Positions 16,157-24,678 of a stretch of 64,000 nucleotides of DNA are shown here, piece by piece. Every line of letters starts with the position of its first letter. Positions within the stretch are counted from its first letter, which is position 1. Below the pieces are notes generated by a model. The model searched no databases, was not told the origin of the DNA, and saw nothing but the letters and a program-made list of their open reading frames with translations. A program made the translations under genes and the position numbers. The stretch is from Malaciobacter pacificus (GTDB lineage: Bacteria > Campylobacterota > Campylobacteria > Campylobacterales > Arcobacteraceae). The DNA lies in NCBI RefSeq assembly GCF_004214795.1, contig NZ_CP035928.1, positions 558,001 through 622,000 of the forward strand, written 5' to 3'.

Positions 16157-16702
16157 ATGAAGATTTTAAATTTAGTTTTACTAACACCGCTTTTATATTT
16201 ATTAGTTAGATTGTTTATATTTGAAGATGTAAATGACCCTATAAAATATATTTATACACTAACTGGTGTTAGTGCTACTGTGATTCTGTTTATATCTATT
16301 ACTTTTTCAATTATAAAAGAGAAAATAAATCTTATCAAATATAGAAAAATAGTTGGCCTTTATGGATTTTTTTATGCACTACTTCATTTACTAAATTTTA
16401 TTGGCTTTGATGCTCAGTTTGATGTGTTATTTATTTTTGAAGAGACAATTGATAAGCCATTTATTTATCTAGGAATGATTGCTTTTTTTATAGTTTTATT
16501 TATGGCTTTAACATCGAGTAAAATACTTTTTAGAAAATTTAATAAATTTCACAAACTAATTTACATAGCTTTGGTATTAATAATTATACATTGGCTTATG
16601 GCACAAAAAAGTTTAGAGTTCACAAGTTACCTATATTTGGCACTTTGTATAGTAGTTTTAATGCTAAGATTAAATAAACTTAGTATAAAAAGTAACCATT
16701 AA
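16157..16702 (+). CDS. msrQ: Haem-binding membrane subunit MsrQ
   Basis: 181 aa, about six transmembrane helices with no signal peptide. It is a ferric-reductase-like haem b protein that passes electrons from the quinone pool to MsrP. Candidate haem histidines lie in FYALLHLLNF and in the HKLIYIALVLIIIHWLMA pair. It directly abuts msrP, so the two subunits are cotranslated. Length and helix pattern fit the family. Confidence 0.92.
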   Translation: MKILNLVLLTPLLYLLVRLFIFEDVNDPIKYIYTLTGVSATVILFISITFSIIKEKINLIKYRKIVGLYGFFYALLHLLNFIGFDAQFDVLFIFEETIDKPFIYLGMIAFFIVLFMALTSSKILFRKFNKFHKLIYIALVLIIIHWLMAQKSLEFTSYLYLALCIVVLMLRLNKLSIKSNH

Positions 16703-16746
16703 CTTTTGATTAACTAAGTATTTAAAATACATTAATCATGAGCCGT

Positions 16747-16752
16747 TATAAT
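16747..16752 (+). promoter_or_regulatory. Consensus -10 box before a candidate small RNA
   Basis: Exact TATAAT preceded by an A/T-rich stretch, as in Campylobacterota sigma-70 promoters. A start near 16759 would give a transcript of about 125 nt ending at the strong terminator 16851-16884. Confidence 0.5.
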
Positions 16753-16758
16753 TTTCTT

Positions 16759-16884
16759 ATAGATAAGTTGACGCAGCGACTTATTTATATCTGTATTTTT
16801 AAGATAGAATTTCTTAAATAAATAATTTTTTTTATGTTTCCTTGTGTATTAAGGGTACCTTCCTCCAAGGGTACCCTTTTTTTT
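16759..16884 (+). ncRNA. Candidate small RNA with CCUCC terminator loop
   Basis: There is no reading frame worth calling. Elements in order: TATAAT at 16747; hairpin 16762-16783 (ATAAGT paired with ACTTAT, extended by two pairs, loop about ACGCAG); an A/U-rich linker; then a 9-bp GC-containing terminator stem with 10-base loop TTCCTCCAAG and eight T's. The loop shows an unpaired anti-Shine-Dalgarno CCUCC. The same layout, a C/U-rich terminator loop, is used by the Helicobacter RepG small RNA. Expression is unproven. Confidence 0.5.
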
Positions 16885-16886
16885 AT
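16851..16886 (+). terminator. Strong intrinsic terminator
   Basis: Stem 16851-16859 with 16870-16878 (9 bp, perfect, AAGGGTACC arm), 10-base loop, and a run of T's. It is more than 140 bp after msrQ and separated from it by a consensus -10 box, so it probably ends an independent transcript. Confidence 0.8.
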
Positions 16887-16961
16887 TTCAATCAATTTTT
16901 ATACTTTTATGCTAATATTCGCAAATGATAAATCTTTTTAAACAATCAACTAACTAATCAC

Positions 16962-19016
16962 ATGCCATTATCAAATCTAAATGAAGAACAACTAAGTGCA
17001 GCCACATGTCCTAGTGGATACAATCTTATTATCGCAAGTGCAGGAACAGGTAAGACTTCTACAATTGTAGGAAGAATTGCAAACTTAATCAATAGTGGTG
17101 TAAAACCAAATGAAATTTTATTATTAACTTTTACAAATAAAGCAGCTGCTGAAATGGTTCAACGGGTTGCTAAATTTTTTGGTAAAGATATAGCCAAACA
17201 AATTATGGCTGGAACTTTTCACTCTGTTTCATATAAATTATTAAAAGAGTTAAATGTAAATATCACATTAAAACAACCAAGTGAGTTGAAAACACTTTTT
17301 AGATCAGTATATGAAAAAAGAGTTTTTTATGAAAGACAAGAGGATGTAAATCCATATGATGGTGGATATTTATATGATATGTATTCACTTTTTTTAAACT
17401 CAAATGAGGGTGAAGATTTTGCTACTTGGATTAAGAATAAAAATCCAGATCATGAATTATATACTATGATTTATGAAGATGTAGTTGATGAGTTTAATCA
17501 ATTAAAACTAAAATATGGATATGCAAATTTCGATGATTTATTAACTATTATGTTAACAACTTTGGAAGAAAAAGAGTTTGATTTTAAAGAGATATTAGTT
17601 GATGAGTACCAAGATACAAATCCTTTACAAGGTAGACTTTTAGATGCTTTTAAACCTAAATCACTATTTTGTGTAGGTGATTATGACCAAAGTATTTATG
17701 CTTTTAATGGTTCAGATATTGGAATTATTTCAACATTTGCTAAAAGATATAATGATGCTGAAGTTTTTACATTAAGAAAAAATTATCGTTCAACAAAACC
17801 AATATTAGATTTAGCTACAAAGGTAATTGAACATAATGAAAGAGTTTATGAAAAGAAACTTGAAGTTATTAGAACTGAGAGTGAATATAAACCTAAACTT
17901 TTAGCCTTTAATGAATTATTTAATCAATACCATTACATTTCAGAACTAATTTCAAAAAGCTCAACTCCCCATGAAGAAATAGCTATTATATATAGAAACA
18001 ACTCAAGTGCAGATGGAATTGAAACAAACTTAAGAGAGTACAATATACCAGCTAAAAGAAAAGGTGGTATGAGTTTCTTTGATTCTGTAGAGATAAAATT
18101 TATTATTGATATTTTAGTTATGCAAATTTCCCACAATGATATGATGGCTTTTATTCACGTAATAGAGCATGGAAAAGGGATTGGAAAAGCAATAGCAAAA
18201 GATATTTTTGATGCTTTAATAAAATTAGGACAAGGTGATTTATTAGAAGGTTTATTTCATCCAGACCAAAATATTAAAAATCCCTATGAAACAGGAAGAA
18301 TAAAGAATGTTCAATTAGGTCTATTTGATGATTTTATAGAATTAGGTTCTATTTCTAAATTCAAAGATTGTAATTTTGAAGAAGGTTTTTTGTCAAATCC
18401 TATATTAAAGCATCCAAAATTAAATGTTGATGGAGCTAAGTTTTTATACGATTTTTATCTTTTAATGAAACATTTAAGAAGAACAAAAAATCCATCAACA
18501 CTTGTTAAAAGTATTACTTCATCTATGATTTACTCAAAAATTAAAGAGTTTTTATCTACAAAAAGAGCAACTCAAAAAGATGGAACAGTAAATCCTATGC
18601 AAAAAACAAAATCTTTAGCAAGATTAAATAGAAAAGTTCTACTTTTAATAAATCTTTCAAAAAATTTCAATGATTTATCCAAATTTATTAATTCAATGAT
18701 TCTTGGTGGTGGGGAGATGAGTGAAGGTGAAGGAGTTAATCTTTTATCAATTCATGCTAGTAAAGGCCTAGAATTCAAGGAAGTTTACGTTATTGATTTA
18801 ATGGATGGAAGATTTCCTAATAGAAAATTAATGAGTAAAGGTGGTAGCATAGAAGAAGAGAGAAGACTTTTTTATGTTGCAGTTACTAGAGCTAAAGATA
18901 TACTATATTTGAGTTATGCAAAGTATGATAAAATCAAAAAACTTACCTTTGTAGCAAGTCCTTTTTTACATGAAGCAGGACTGATAAAAGAAGAAAAAGA
19001 AGAAGATTCTTTATAA
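16962..19016 (+). CDS. UvrD/Rep-family ATP-dependent DNA helicase
   Basis: 684-aa superfamily 1A 3'-5' helicase. Motifs in order: Q motif LNEEQLSAA, Walker A ASAGTGKTSTI, Ia LTFTNKAAAEM, Walker B LVDEYQDTN, III GDYDQSIYAFNGSD, IV LRKNYRST, V LSIHASKGLEF and VI RRLFYVAVTRAKD. All catalytic residues are present. It is about the length of Rep/PcrA but slightly short at the C terminus. Role: DNA repair or replication restart. The upstream ribosome-binding site is weak. Whether it is the organism's UvrD or an accessory paralogue cannot be told from this window. Confidence 0.92.
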   Translation: MPLSNLNEEQLSAATCPSGYNLIIASAGTGKTSTIVGRIANLINSGVKPNEILLLTFTNKAAAEMVQRVAKFFGKDIAKQIMAGTFHSVSYKLLKELNVNITLKQPSELKTLFRSVYEKRVFYERQEDVNPYDGGYLYDMYSLFLNSNEGEDFATWIKNKNPDHELYTMIYEDVVDEFNQLKLKYGYANFDDLLTIMLTTLEEKEFDFKEILVDEYQDTNPLQGRLLDAFKPKSLFCVGDYDQSIYAFNGSDIGIISTFAKRYNDAEVFTLRKNYRSTKPILDLATKVIEHNERVYEKKLEVIRTESEYKPKLLAFNELFNQYHYISELISKSSTPHEEIAIIYRNNSSADGIETNLREYNIPAKRKGGMSFFDSVEIKFIIDILVMQISHNDMMAFIHVIEHGKGIGKAIAKDIFDALIKLGQGDLLEGLFHPDQNIKNPYETGRIKNVQLGLFDDFIELGSISKFKDCNFEEGFLSNPILKHPKLNVDGAKFLYDFYLLMKHLRRTKNPSTLVKSITSSMIYSKIKEFLSTKRATQKDGTVNPMQKTKSLARLNRKVLLLINLSKNFNDLSKFINSMILGGGEMSEGEGVNLLSIHASKGLEFKEVYVIDLMDGRFPNRKLMSKGGSIEEERRLFYVAVTRAKDILYLSYAKYDKIKKLTFVASPFLHEAGLIKEEKEEDSL

Positions 19017-19137
19017 TTATTTTATAATTTTTTTCCAATAATAACTATTTTTGCTAATCTAATATAATTAAATAAGATATGAATTAAATAGCCTAAGTAT
19101 AGCGTTTTATGAATCTTGACAAAAAAACTCTTCATTT

Positions 19138-19166
19138 ACTTTTAAAAAAATAATTTTTTTAAAAGT
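19138..19166. repeat. 13-bp perfect inverted repeat upstream of the sox cluster
   Basis: 19138-19150 pairs with 19154-19166 (loop TAA); the arms are ACTTTT plus seven A's. It lies 122 bp after the helicase gene within the 435-bp soxC leader. It may end helicase transcription, although an A-run rather than a T-run follows on the + strand. Confidence 0.5.
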
Positions 19167-19230
19167 AAAAAAAATAAGAATATATTAGAATATTTTTTAA
19201 TCAAAAAAATCTCTTTAATTTTTATTGAAA

Positions 19231-19244
19231 TGAATATATATTCA
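19231..19244. promoter_or_regulatory. Palindrome TGAATATATATTCA in the soxC leader
   Basis: Perfect 14-bp dyad about 210 bp before soxC; a further TAGTC/GACTA pair lies at 19276-19291. These are candidate operator sites for control of sox transcription; no regulator gene is adjacent. The rest of 19017-19451 is A/T-rich without genes. Confidence 0.35.
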
Positions 19245-19451
19245 CTAAAAAAGTCAACTTATAATTATCATAAATTAGTCTAATATGACTATTTTATGGG
19301 TGCTACGTGAATGCTATGAATCAATTGAGTATTTTCATTATTCCATAAGAAAAACTAATAAATTAAGTTTTATTTTAAGTTATTAGAACTATAATATATG
19401 TCGATAAAGATTTTTTATAAGTATTGTCAAATAATTTTAGGAGGTACTCAC

Positions 19452-20789
19452 TTGAAAAAAATTAATATTTTCAATAAAGAGTCAAATAGTCCTTCTTTAG
19501 AAGCATCTTCAAGAAGAGAGTTTTTTAAGAAAACAGCTGTTTACTCTGCTGGAGCCTTAAGTGCTGCAAGTGTAATATCACCAGTTTCTGCGAAAGCTGA
19601 TGATCCTGCAATCATGAATGAAGCACCTTGGGGACAAAAGTTAGGTGATCCTGTAGATAAGAATCTATATGGTATGCCATCACCTTATGAACACAATAAC
19701 ATTAGAAGAACACATCCAATTTTCTCTTCTGGAGATTATTATGCTTCTGTTGCTATGTGTCCAATTCACGAATCAGAAGGAATTATTACTCCTAATGGTT
19801 TATTCTTTGTAAGAGATCATGGTGGAACAGCTCATATTGATCCAAAAGAGTGGAGATTAATGATTCATGGTAAAGTTAAAAAAGAGATCGTTTTAACTTT
19901 AGAAGATTTACAAAGATATCCAAGTGAAACTAGAATTTACTTTATGGAATGTCCAGCTAATGGTGCTCCAGAATGGAGAGGACCACAGTTTAATAACTTA
20001 CAATTTATGAAAGGTTTAATGAGTGCTGCAGCATGGACTGGTGTAATGCTTAAAACTATTTTAGAAGATGTAGGTCTAGATAAAGATGCTGTATGGATGT
20101 TAGCAGAAGGTAGTGATAATGCTTCAAATCCAAGAACAATTCCAGTTGAAAAAGCTTTAGATGATGTAATGGTTGTTTGGGCTCAAAATGGTGAAGCATT
20201 AAGAGCAGAGCAAGGTTATCCTGTAAGACTTATCGTTCCAGGATGGGAAGGTAACTTAAATACTAAATGGTTAAGAAGATTAGAGTTTAGTGATAAGCCA
20301 TGGCACTCAAAAGAAGAAACTTCTAAATATACTATGTTACAAAAATCAGGAAAAGCGATTAGATATTTCTGGGTTAATGAAGTTAACTCTGTAATTACTT
20401 CTCCATGTCCTGAAAAACCATGGACACACTTGAAAAAAGGTGATATGGTTGAAATTGAAGGTATAGCATGGTCAGGACATGGAACTATCACTGGTGTTGA
20501 TATTTCACTTGATGGTGGTAACAACTGGAAAAAAGCTAGCTTAAAAGGTTTAGTTTTACCTAAATCTTGGACTAGATTTAGTTATGTAATAAAATGGGAT
20601 GGCAAGCCATTATTATTAGCTTCTAGAGCTACTGATGACTTTGGAAATATCCAACCTACAATTGATGAAGAGACATCTGCTGTTGGTGTTGAGTCAGTAT
20701 ATCACAGAAATGCTATTGTAACATGGGAAATTAATAAGAAAGGAGAATGTAACAATGTTCAAATTAGAAAACATAACAAAAAAGCTTAA
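19452..20789 (+). CDS. soxC: Sulfane dehydrogenase SoxC (molybdopterin subunit)
   Basis: 445 aa from the TTG at 19452, chosen because AGGAGGT lies 6 bases before it and a Tat signal (SRREFFKK, about residues 20-27) follows; the in-frame ATG 54 bp upstream lacks a site. A sulfite-oxidase-fold Mo protein, with the Mo-ligating Cys167 in YFMECPANGAPEWRG and a C-terminal dimerisation domain. With SoxD it oxidises SoxY-bound sulfane sulfur in the periplasm, allowing full thiosulfate oxidation to sulfate. It overlaps soxD by 35 bp, so the pair is tightly coupled. Confidence 0.95.
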   Translation: MKKINIFNKESNSPSLEASSRREFFKKTAVYSAGALSAASVISPVSAKADDPAIMNEAPWGQKLGDPVDKNLYGMPSPYEHNNIRRTHPIFSSGDYYASVAMCPIHESEGIITPNGLFFVRDHGGTAHIDPKEWRLMIHGKVKKEIVLTLEDLQRYPSETRIYFMECPANGAPEWRGPQFNNLQFMKGLMSAAAWTGVMLKTILEDVGLDKDAVWMLAEGSDNASNPRTIPVEKALDDVMVVWAQNGEALRAEQGYPVRLIVPGWEGNLNTKWLRRLEFSDKPWHSKEETSKYTMLQKSGKAIRYFWVNEVNSVITSPCPEKPWTHLKKGDMVEIEGIAWSGHGTITGVDISLDGGNNWKKASLKGLVLPKSWTRFSYVIKWDGKPLLLASRATDDFGNIQPTIDEETSAVGVESVYHRNAIVTWEINKKGECNNVQIRKHNKKA

Positions 20790-21960
20790 TTCTTCTATTC
20801 TTGCACTAGGAGCTTCAGCTTTATTAGCAAGTTCGTTATATGCTGCTAATGGTGTATCTGTTGATGGTGCTGTTAAATATCCAACAAAAGATGGTAAATA
20901 TGGACCATACTATGTTCCTACAACTGATGGTAAAAATTTTAATAATGGAAGAGCTGCAACTAAAAATGAAATTGCAGTTTGGAATATTGATGTAAGACCT
21001 GATGGTGAAGGTTTACCAAAATATGATATGAAACATGGAAAACCAGTTATGGAAGATGGAGAGCCTAAAAAAGCTGAAGGTTCAGTTGAATGGGGTGAAG
21101 AGTTATATGATGCTCAATGTGCTATGTGTCATGGTGAGTATGGAATTGGTGGAAAAGGTTATCCAATGCTTGCTGGAGGAACTGTAGCGTCATTAAAGAT
21201 TCAAAGACTTAATCCAGCCGATGAAAATCCTAATCCAGAAACTCCAATTAGAACAATTGGTTCTTATTGGCCATATGCAAGTACTGTATATTGGTATGTG
21301 CAAGATTCAATGCCATTTAATCATCCTAAGAGTTTAACTAATAGTGAGACTTATGCTATTACTGCATATTTATTATCTATTAATAATGTTAAATACGAAG
21401 GTGAAGAGATGGATTATGAATTCGTATTAGATAGAGAAAAAATGATGAAAATCAAAATGCCAAATGCAGATGGTTTCTATCCTGAAGTAGATACGAAAAA
21501 TCCTCAAGATGGTATTGAAAATATGAGAAAACTTTTATCTGATCCAACGATTTATGGAAAAGGTACTAAGTGTATGACTAATTGTTTTGAAAAACAATAT
21601 GGAAAAGGTACAACTGTTGATGATTTATTAATGAAAATTAAAATACCATTAGATGATGGAATTGTTCAACCAGTTTCTACTGAAAGAAGTTTACCTGAGA
21701 AAAAAGCTGAAGGTTCAGTTCATCCTGGTAAAGCAGGATATGAAGCTAAATGTTCTGCATGTCATGCAAATCAAGCAATTGGAGCACCAGTTCTTGGTGA
21801 TAAAGATGCATGGGCAAAAGTGATGAACAAAGGGCTTGATGCTGTTTATAAAAATGCTTTAAATGGTATTAATGCAATGCCTCCAAAAGGTGGGCATATG
21901 GATACACCAGATGATGAAATCAAACAAATTGTTGATTACATGATTGAAGCAAGTAAATAA
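20755..21960 (+). CDS. soxD: Dihaem cytochrome c subunit SoxD
   Basis: 401 aa. A signal peptide (cleavage near SLYAAN, about residue 31) is followed by a cytochrome c domain with CAMCH (122-126), and the second, CSACH (333-337), lies near the C terminus. SoxD accepts the electrons released by SoxC. A ribosome-binding site AAGGAG lies inside the end of soxC. Between the haem domains an insert with CMTNCFEKQYG may form a disulfide. Length and dihaem layout match the SoxD family. Confidence 0.95.
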   Translation: MFKLENITKKLNSSILALGASALLASSLYAANGVSVDGAVKYPTKDGKYGPYYVPTTDGKNFNNGRAATKNEIAVWNIDVRPDGEGLPKYDMKHGKPVMEDGEPKKAEGSVEWGEELYDAQCAMCHGEYGIGGKGYPMLAGGTVASLKIQRLNPADENPNPETPIRTIGSYWPYASTVYWYVQDSMPFNHPKSLTNSETYAITAYLLSINNVKYEGEEMDYEFVLDREKMMKIKMPNADGFYPEVDTKNPQDGIENMRKLLSDPTIYGKGTKCMTNCFEKQYGKGTTVDDLLMKIKIPLDDGIVQPVSTERSLPEKKAEGSVHPGKAGYEAKCSACHANQAIGAPVLGDKDAWAKVMNKGLDAVYKNALNGINAMPPKGGHMDTPDDEIKQIVDYMIEASK

Positions 21961-21979
21961 ATAAAATTAAGGAGAGAGC

Positions 21980-22333
21980 ATGATTTTAATTAAGAAAATA
22001 CTAGCTGCGACTGCAGTTAGTGGTTTTATTGCTATTAATGGATTTGCATCAGATGCAGATTTAATTAAAGAGGGTGAGAAGATTTTTAATAGTAAAAATT
22101 TAGGTAACTGTCTTGCGTGTCACGGTGCAAATGGTAAAAACATTGATGGACCAGGAAGTATGGGACCTAATCTTCAATATTTATCAGCTTGGCCAGAACA
22201 AGCATTGTATGATAAAATTTATGACCCATATGTAACAAATCCAATTTCAGCAATGCCAGCATTTGGTAAAAATGGTTGGTTAAGTGATCAAGAAATTAAA
22301 GCAGTTGTAGCTTATATTAAAACAATAAATTAA
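21980..22333 (+). CDS. soxX: Sulfur-oxidising cytochrome c subunit SoxX
   Basis: 117 aa. The signal peptide ends near GFASDA; there is a single haem motif CLACH (44-48) preceded by GN, as is usual in SoxX; then GPNLQYLSAW and MPAFGKNGWLSDQEI carry the axial methionine and the closing helix. With SoxA it forms the SoxAX cytochrome that couples thiosulfate to the SoxY cysteine. GGAGAG precedes the start, 19 bp after soxD. Confidence 0.93.
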   Translation: MILIKKILAATAVSGFIAINGFASDADLIKEGEKIFNSKNLGNCLACHGANGKNIDGPGSMGPNLQYLSAWPEQALYDKIYDPYVTNPISAMPAFGKNGWLSDQEIKAVVAYIKTIN

Positions 22334-22355
22334 ATTAATAAAAAAGGAATTTAAA

Positions 22356-22811
22356 ATGATGAATAGAAGAAATTTTTTAGGACTAGGATTAGGTGCATTA
22401 GCAGTTGCTGCTGCAGTTCCTTCACAATTAAGTGCTGTTAACTTTAGAGAGACTAAGCCAAAAGCTTGGACTGCAACAAAAGTTGATGAAGCTATAAAAG
22501 AGATTTTTGGTACAACAGATGCAACAGAGGGTGGAATTAATTTAAGTGCTCCAGATATTGCAGAAAATGGTGCGGTAATTCCTGTTTCATTTGATACAGA
22601 ATTAAAAGCTTCAAAAATAGCTGTATTCCAAGATGCAAACCCAGAATCTGCAGTTGCTGTATTTACTATTCCAGAAGCTGGAATTATTGATTATGGTATT
22701 AGAATCAAAATGGCAAAAACAGGTACTGTTACAGTAGTTGCAGATGTAAATGGAAAATTACATAAAGTTTCTAAACTTGTAAAAGTAACAATCGGTGGTT
22801 GTGGTGGTTGA
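22356..22811 (+). CDS. soxY: Sulfur carrier protein SoxY
   Basis: 151 aa. A Tat-type leader NRRNFLGLGLGA fits export as a folded complex with SoxZ. The protein ends in the swinging-arm motif VTIGGCGG, whose cysteine carries the sulfur intermediates of the pathway. The mature domain is an Ig-like beta sandwich. It lies directly upstream of soxZ, its obligate partner. Only one soxYZ pair is seen here, serving both SoxAX/SoxB and SoxCD. Confidence 0.96.
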   Translation: MMNRRNFLGLGLGALAVAAAVPSQLSAVNFRETKPKAWTATKVDEAIKEIFGTTDATEGGINLSAPDIAENGAVIPVSFDTELKASKIAVFQDANPESAVAVFTIPEAGIIDYGIRIKMAKTGTVTVVADVNGKLHKVSKLVKVTIGGCGG

Positions 22812-22882
22812 TTTAGTTTCAACAAACCAATAAATACAACAAATAGAAAAATATAAAATAGAAAATTAAAAGGATTTTTAAA

Positions 22883-23191
22883 ATGGCAAAAACAAGAATT
22901 AAAGCAAAATTAAAAAAAGGTGTTGTAACTGTTAAAGCTTTATCAAAGCACCCAATGTTAAGTTACCAAGAAGCAAAAAGAGCTAATAAAGAGACTAATT
23001 TTATTACTTATTATAAAGCAGAAGTAAATGGTAAAATTGTATTTGAAGCATCAACTTCTCAATTCTTATCAAAAGATCCTTACATGAAGTTTTTATTCAA
23101 AGGTGATGATGTAAAAAAAGGTGACACAATTACTATTACTTGGTCAGACCTTAAAGGTAAAACTGAAGTAAGTGACGCAAAAATCAAATAA
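22883..23191 (+). CDS. soxZ: SoxY partner protein SoxZ
   Basis: 102 aa, no signal peptide of its own, consistent with export piggy-backed on SoxY's Tat leader. It has the family pattern ARIKAKLKKG..., with KHPM, an ITYYKAEVNGK strand and a GDTITITWSDLKG end. It binds SoxY and presents the GGCGG arm to the enzymes. AAAAGGA precedes ATG, 71 bp after soxY. Confidence 0.95.
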   Translation: MAKTRIKAKLKKGVVTVKALSKHPMLSYQEAKRANKETNFITYYKAEVNGKIVFEASTSQFLSKDPYMKFLFKGDDVKKGDTITITWSDLKGKTEVSDAKIK

Positions 23192-23226
23192 TTGCAATTA
23201 AATAGTAAATAACCTAAGGAGAGAGC

Positions 23227-24162
23227 ATGTTATCAAAGTTAGTTAAATCTACAGCTTTAGTTGCAATTATAACTTGTGCTGCTAATGCTGGAGAGTATAA
23301 TAAAGAACCAGAGAATGATAGAAAAGAGCTAGTAAAATATTTTGAGGCAAAGTTTGCTGATGCTGAAAAAAATAGATATGCTTTTTTCCCATATTCAACT
23401 GATGATGAGTTAAAAAACAATATTATGAAGGGTGTAAAATTTGAAGAGTTCTCAAAAGGAAACTACGCATTTTCTAAAAATGGTAGAGCCTCTTATGATG
23501 AAATCAAAGAATTCCCTCCAACTGAAGAGTTTGTAGAAAAAGGTGAAGCTTTATATGAAGAACCATTTGCAAATGGTAAGTCATTTAAAGATTGTTTCCC
23601 TGATCCAGAAATCGGTGGACAATATCCTTATTTTGATGAAAAAAGAAAAGATGTTGTATCTTTGACTCAAGCAATTAATGAGTGTTTAGAAACTAATGGT
23701 GAAAAGCCGTGGAATACTAAAAAAGGTAAAATGGCACATTTAGAAGCTTATTTTGCTTTTGCTACGGGTGAAGCTGAAAAGAAAGTTGATATTAAAGTTA
23801 ATAGTGCAGATGCATTAGCAGCTTATCAAAGAGGTAAAGAGTATTACTATTCTCAAAGAGGATATTTAAAACTTTCTTGTGCAACTTGTCACGTTCAAGG
23901 TGCAGGTCAAAGGGTTAGAAATGAGTCTTTATCTCAGTTCTTAGGTCAAACTACTCACTTCCCTGTTTATAGATTAAAATGGGCAGCTGCAAGTGCAGAT
24001 AATGATGGTTTAGGAACATTAGAAAGAAGAATGTCTGGATGTATTAAAGATCAAGGTCAAGTGCCACCAGGTGATACTTCAAAAACTATGAAAGAGTTGC
24101 TATACTTTATGGCTTATATGTCAAATGGAATGACTGTTGACGGTCCAGATATTAGAAAATAA
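23227..24162 (+). CDS. soxA: L-cysteine S-thiosulfotransferase SoxA
   Basis: 311 aa with an N-terminal signal peptide. One haem motif, CATCH (218-222), and the catalytic cysteine of MSGCIKDQ (Cys272), which in SoxA carries a persulfide that ligates haem. The N-terminal domain lacks a second CxxCH (only KDCFPD), so this is the single-haem SoxA type. With SoxX it attaches thiosulfate to SoxY. GGAGAG lies before the start. Confidence 0.95.
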   Translation: MLSKLVKSTALVAIITCAANAGEYNKEPENDRKELVKYFEAKFADAEKNRYAFFPYSTDDELKNNIMKGVKFEEFSKGNYAFSKNGRASYDEIKEFPPTEEFVEKGEALYEEPFANGKSFKDCFPDPEIGGQYPYFDEKRKDVVSLTQAINECLETNGEKPWNTKKGKMAHLEAYFAFATGEAEKKVDIKVNSADALAAYQRGKEYYYSQRGYLKLSCATCHVQGAGQRVRNESLSQFLGQTTHFPVYRLKWAAASADNDGLGTLERRMSGCIKDQGQVPPGDTSKTMKELLYFMAYMSNGMTVDGPDIRK

Positions 24163-24177
24163 TAAAAGGTGAAGATT

Positions 24178-24606
24178 ATGAAAAAATTATCAATTAAAAT
24201 AGCTACATCTATTGCATTATTAACTACTGGATTAGTATCAGCTAACGCAGCAGAATATTCAAAAATTGATGTTGAAAAAGTTTGTAATGTTAAAGAGAAT
24301 GGAATTTCAAAAGTTATTGAAACTGCAAAACAATATAATGAAATTGCTATAAAAGAGGGTTTAGAGTTTAGAAGACTTGGTGTTAATAACTCTGGATTAA
24401 TTACTTCTGTTGAAGAAGCAATTAAAACAGGAGCTAAAGAAGTTAATCCAAAAGATTTTAAAGGTAAAGCTTCAAAAACTAAATTAGAAACAAATTTTGC
24501 AGCACACAGATCTTGTAAATTTGCTATAAGAGCATTACAACAAGCTGAGGAAGCAAAATCTACTTGGAGATTAGCAATCCCTGGAGATGGATATAAGTAT
24601 AAATAA
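24178..24606 (+). CDS. Unknown secreted Sox-cluster protein (position of SoxK)
   Basis: 142 aa from the ATG at 24178, preferred over a GTG 9 bases upstream because AAGGTG is then well spaced. A signal peptide ends near SANAAEY. The mature part is mostly helical, with two cysteines (one near the start, in KVCNVKEN, and one in HRSCKFAIRALQQ) and a C-terminal WRLAIPGDGYKYK. In some organisms the SoxAX-binding protein SoxK/SAXB sits after soxA; this one is larger, and I see no clear sequence proof. It ends 19 bp before a terminator. Confidence 0.7.
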   Translation: MKKLSIKIATSIALLTTGLVSANAAEYSKIDVEKVCNVKENGISKVIETAKQYNEIAIKEGLEFRRLGVNNSGLITSVEEAIKTGAKEVNPKDFKGKASKTKLETNFAAHRSCKFAIRALQQAEEAKSTWRLAIPGDGYKYK

Positions 24607-24624
24607 TAAAATTATTTATACTTC

Positions 24625-24655
24625 AAAAGTCAAGGTTATCCTTGGCTTTTTTTTT
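24625..24655 (+). terminator. Terminator inside the sox cluster
   Basis: 11-base arms (24625-24635 and 24640-24650, one G-T pair), 4-base loop, then nine T's. It lies between the soxA-side genes and rhodanese-soxB, so it should reduce or separate expression of soxB from soxCDXYZA. Confidence 0.8.
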
Positions 24656-24678
24656 ACAAATTTTTAAGGAAAAACTAT

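Noticed and set aside
16759-16884. 6S RNA, tmRNA or SRP RNA in the 260-bp gap
   Set aside because: It lacks the tag-peptide frame, tRNA-like ends and the conserved SRP loop, and is too short and A/T-rich for 6S.
19138-19166. Strong terminator after the helicase gene
   Set aside because: The stem is almost only A-T and is followed by A's on the + strand, so it is listed as an inverted repeat only.
20216-20524. Reverse frame of 102 codons inside soxC
   Set aside because: Fully inside the well-supported SoxC reading frame, no family similarity.
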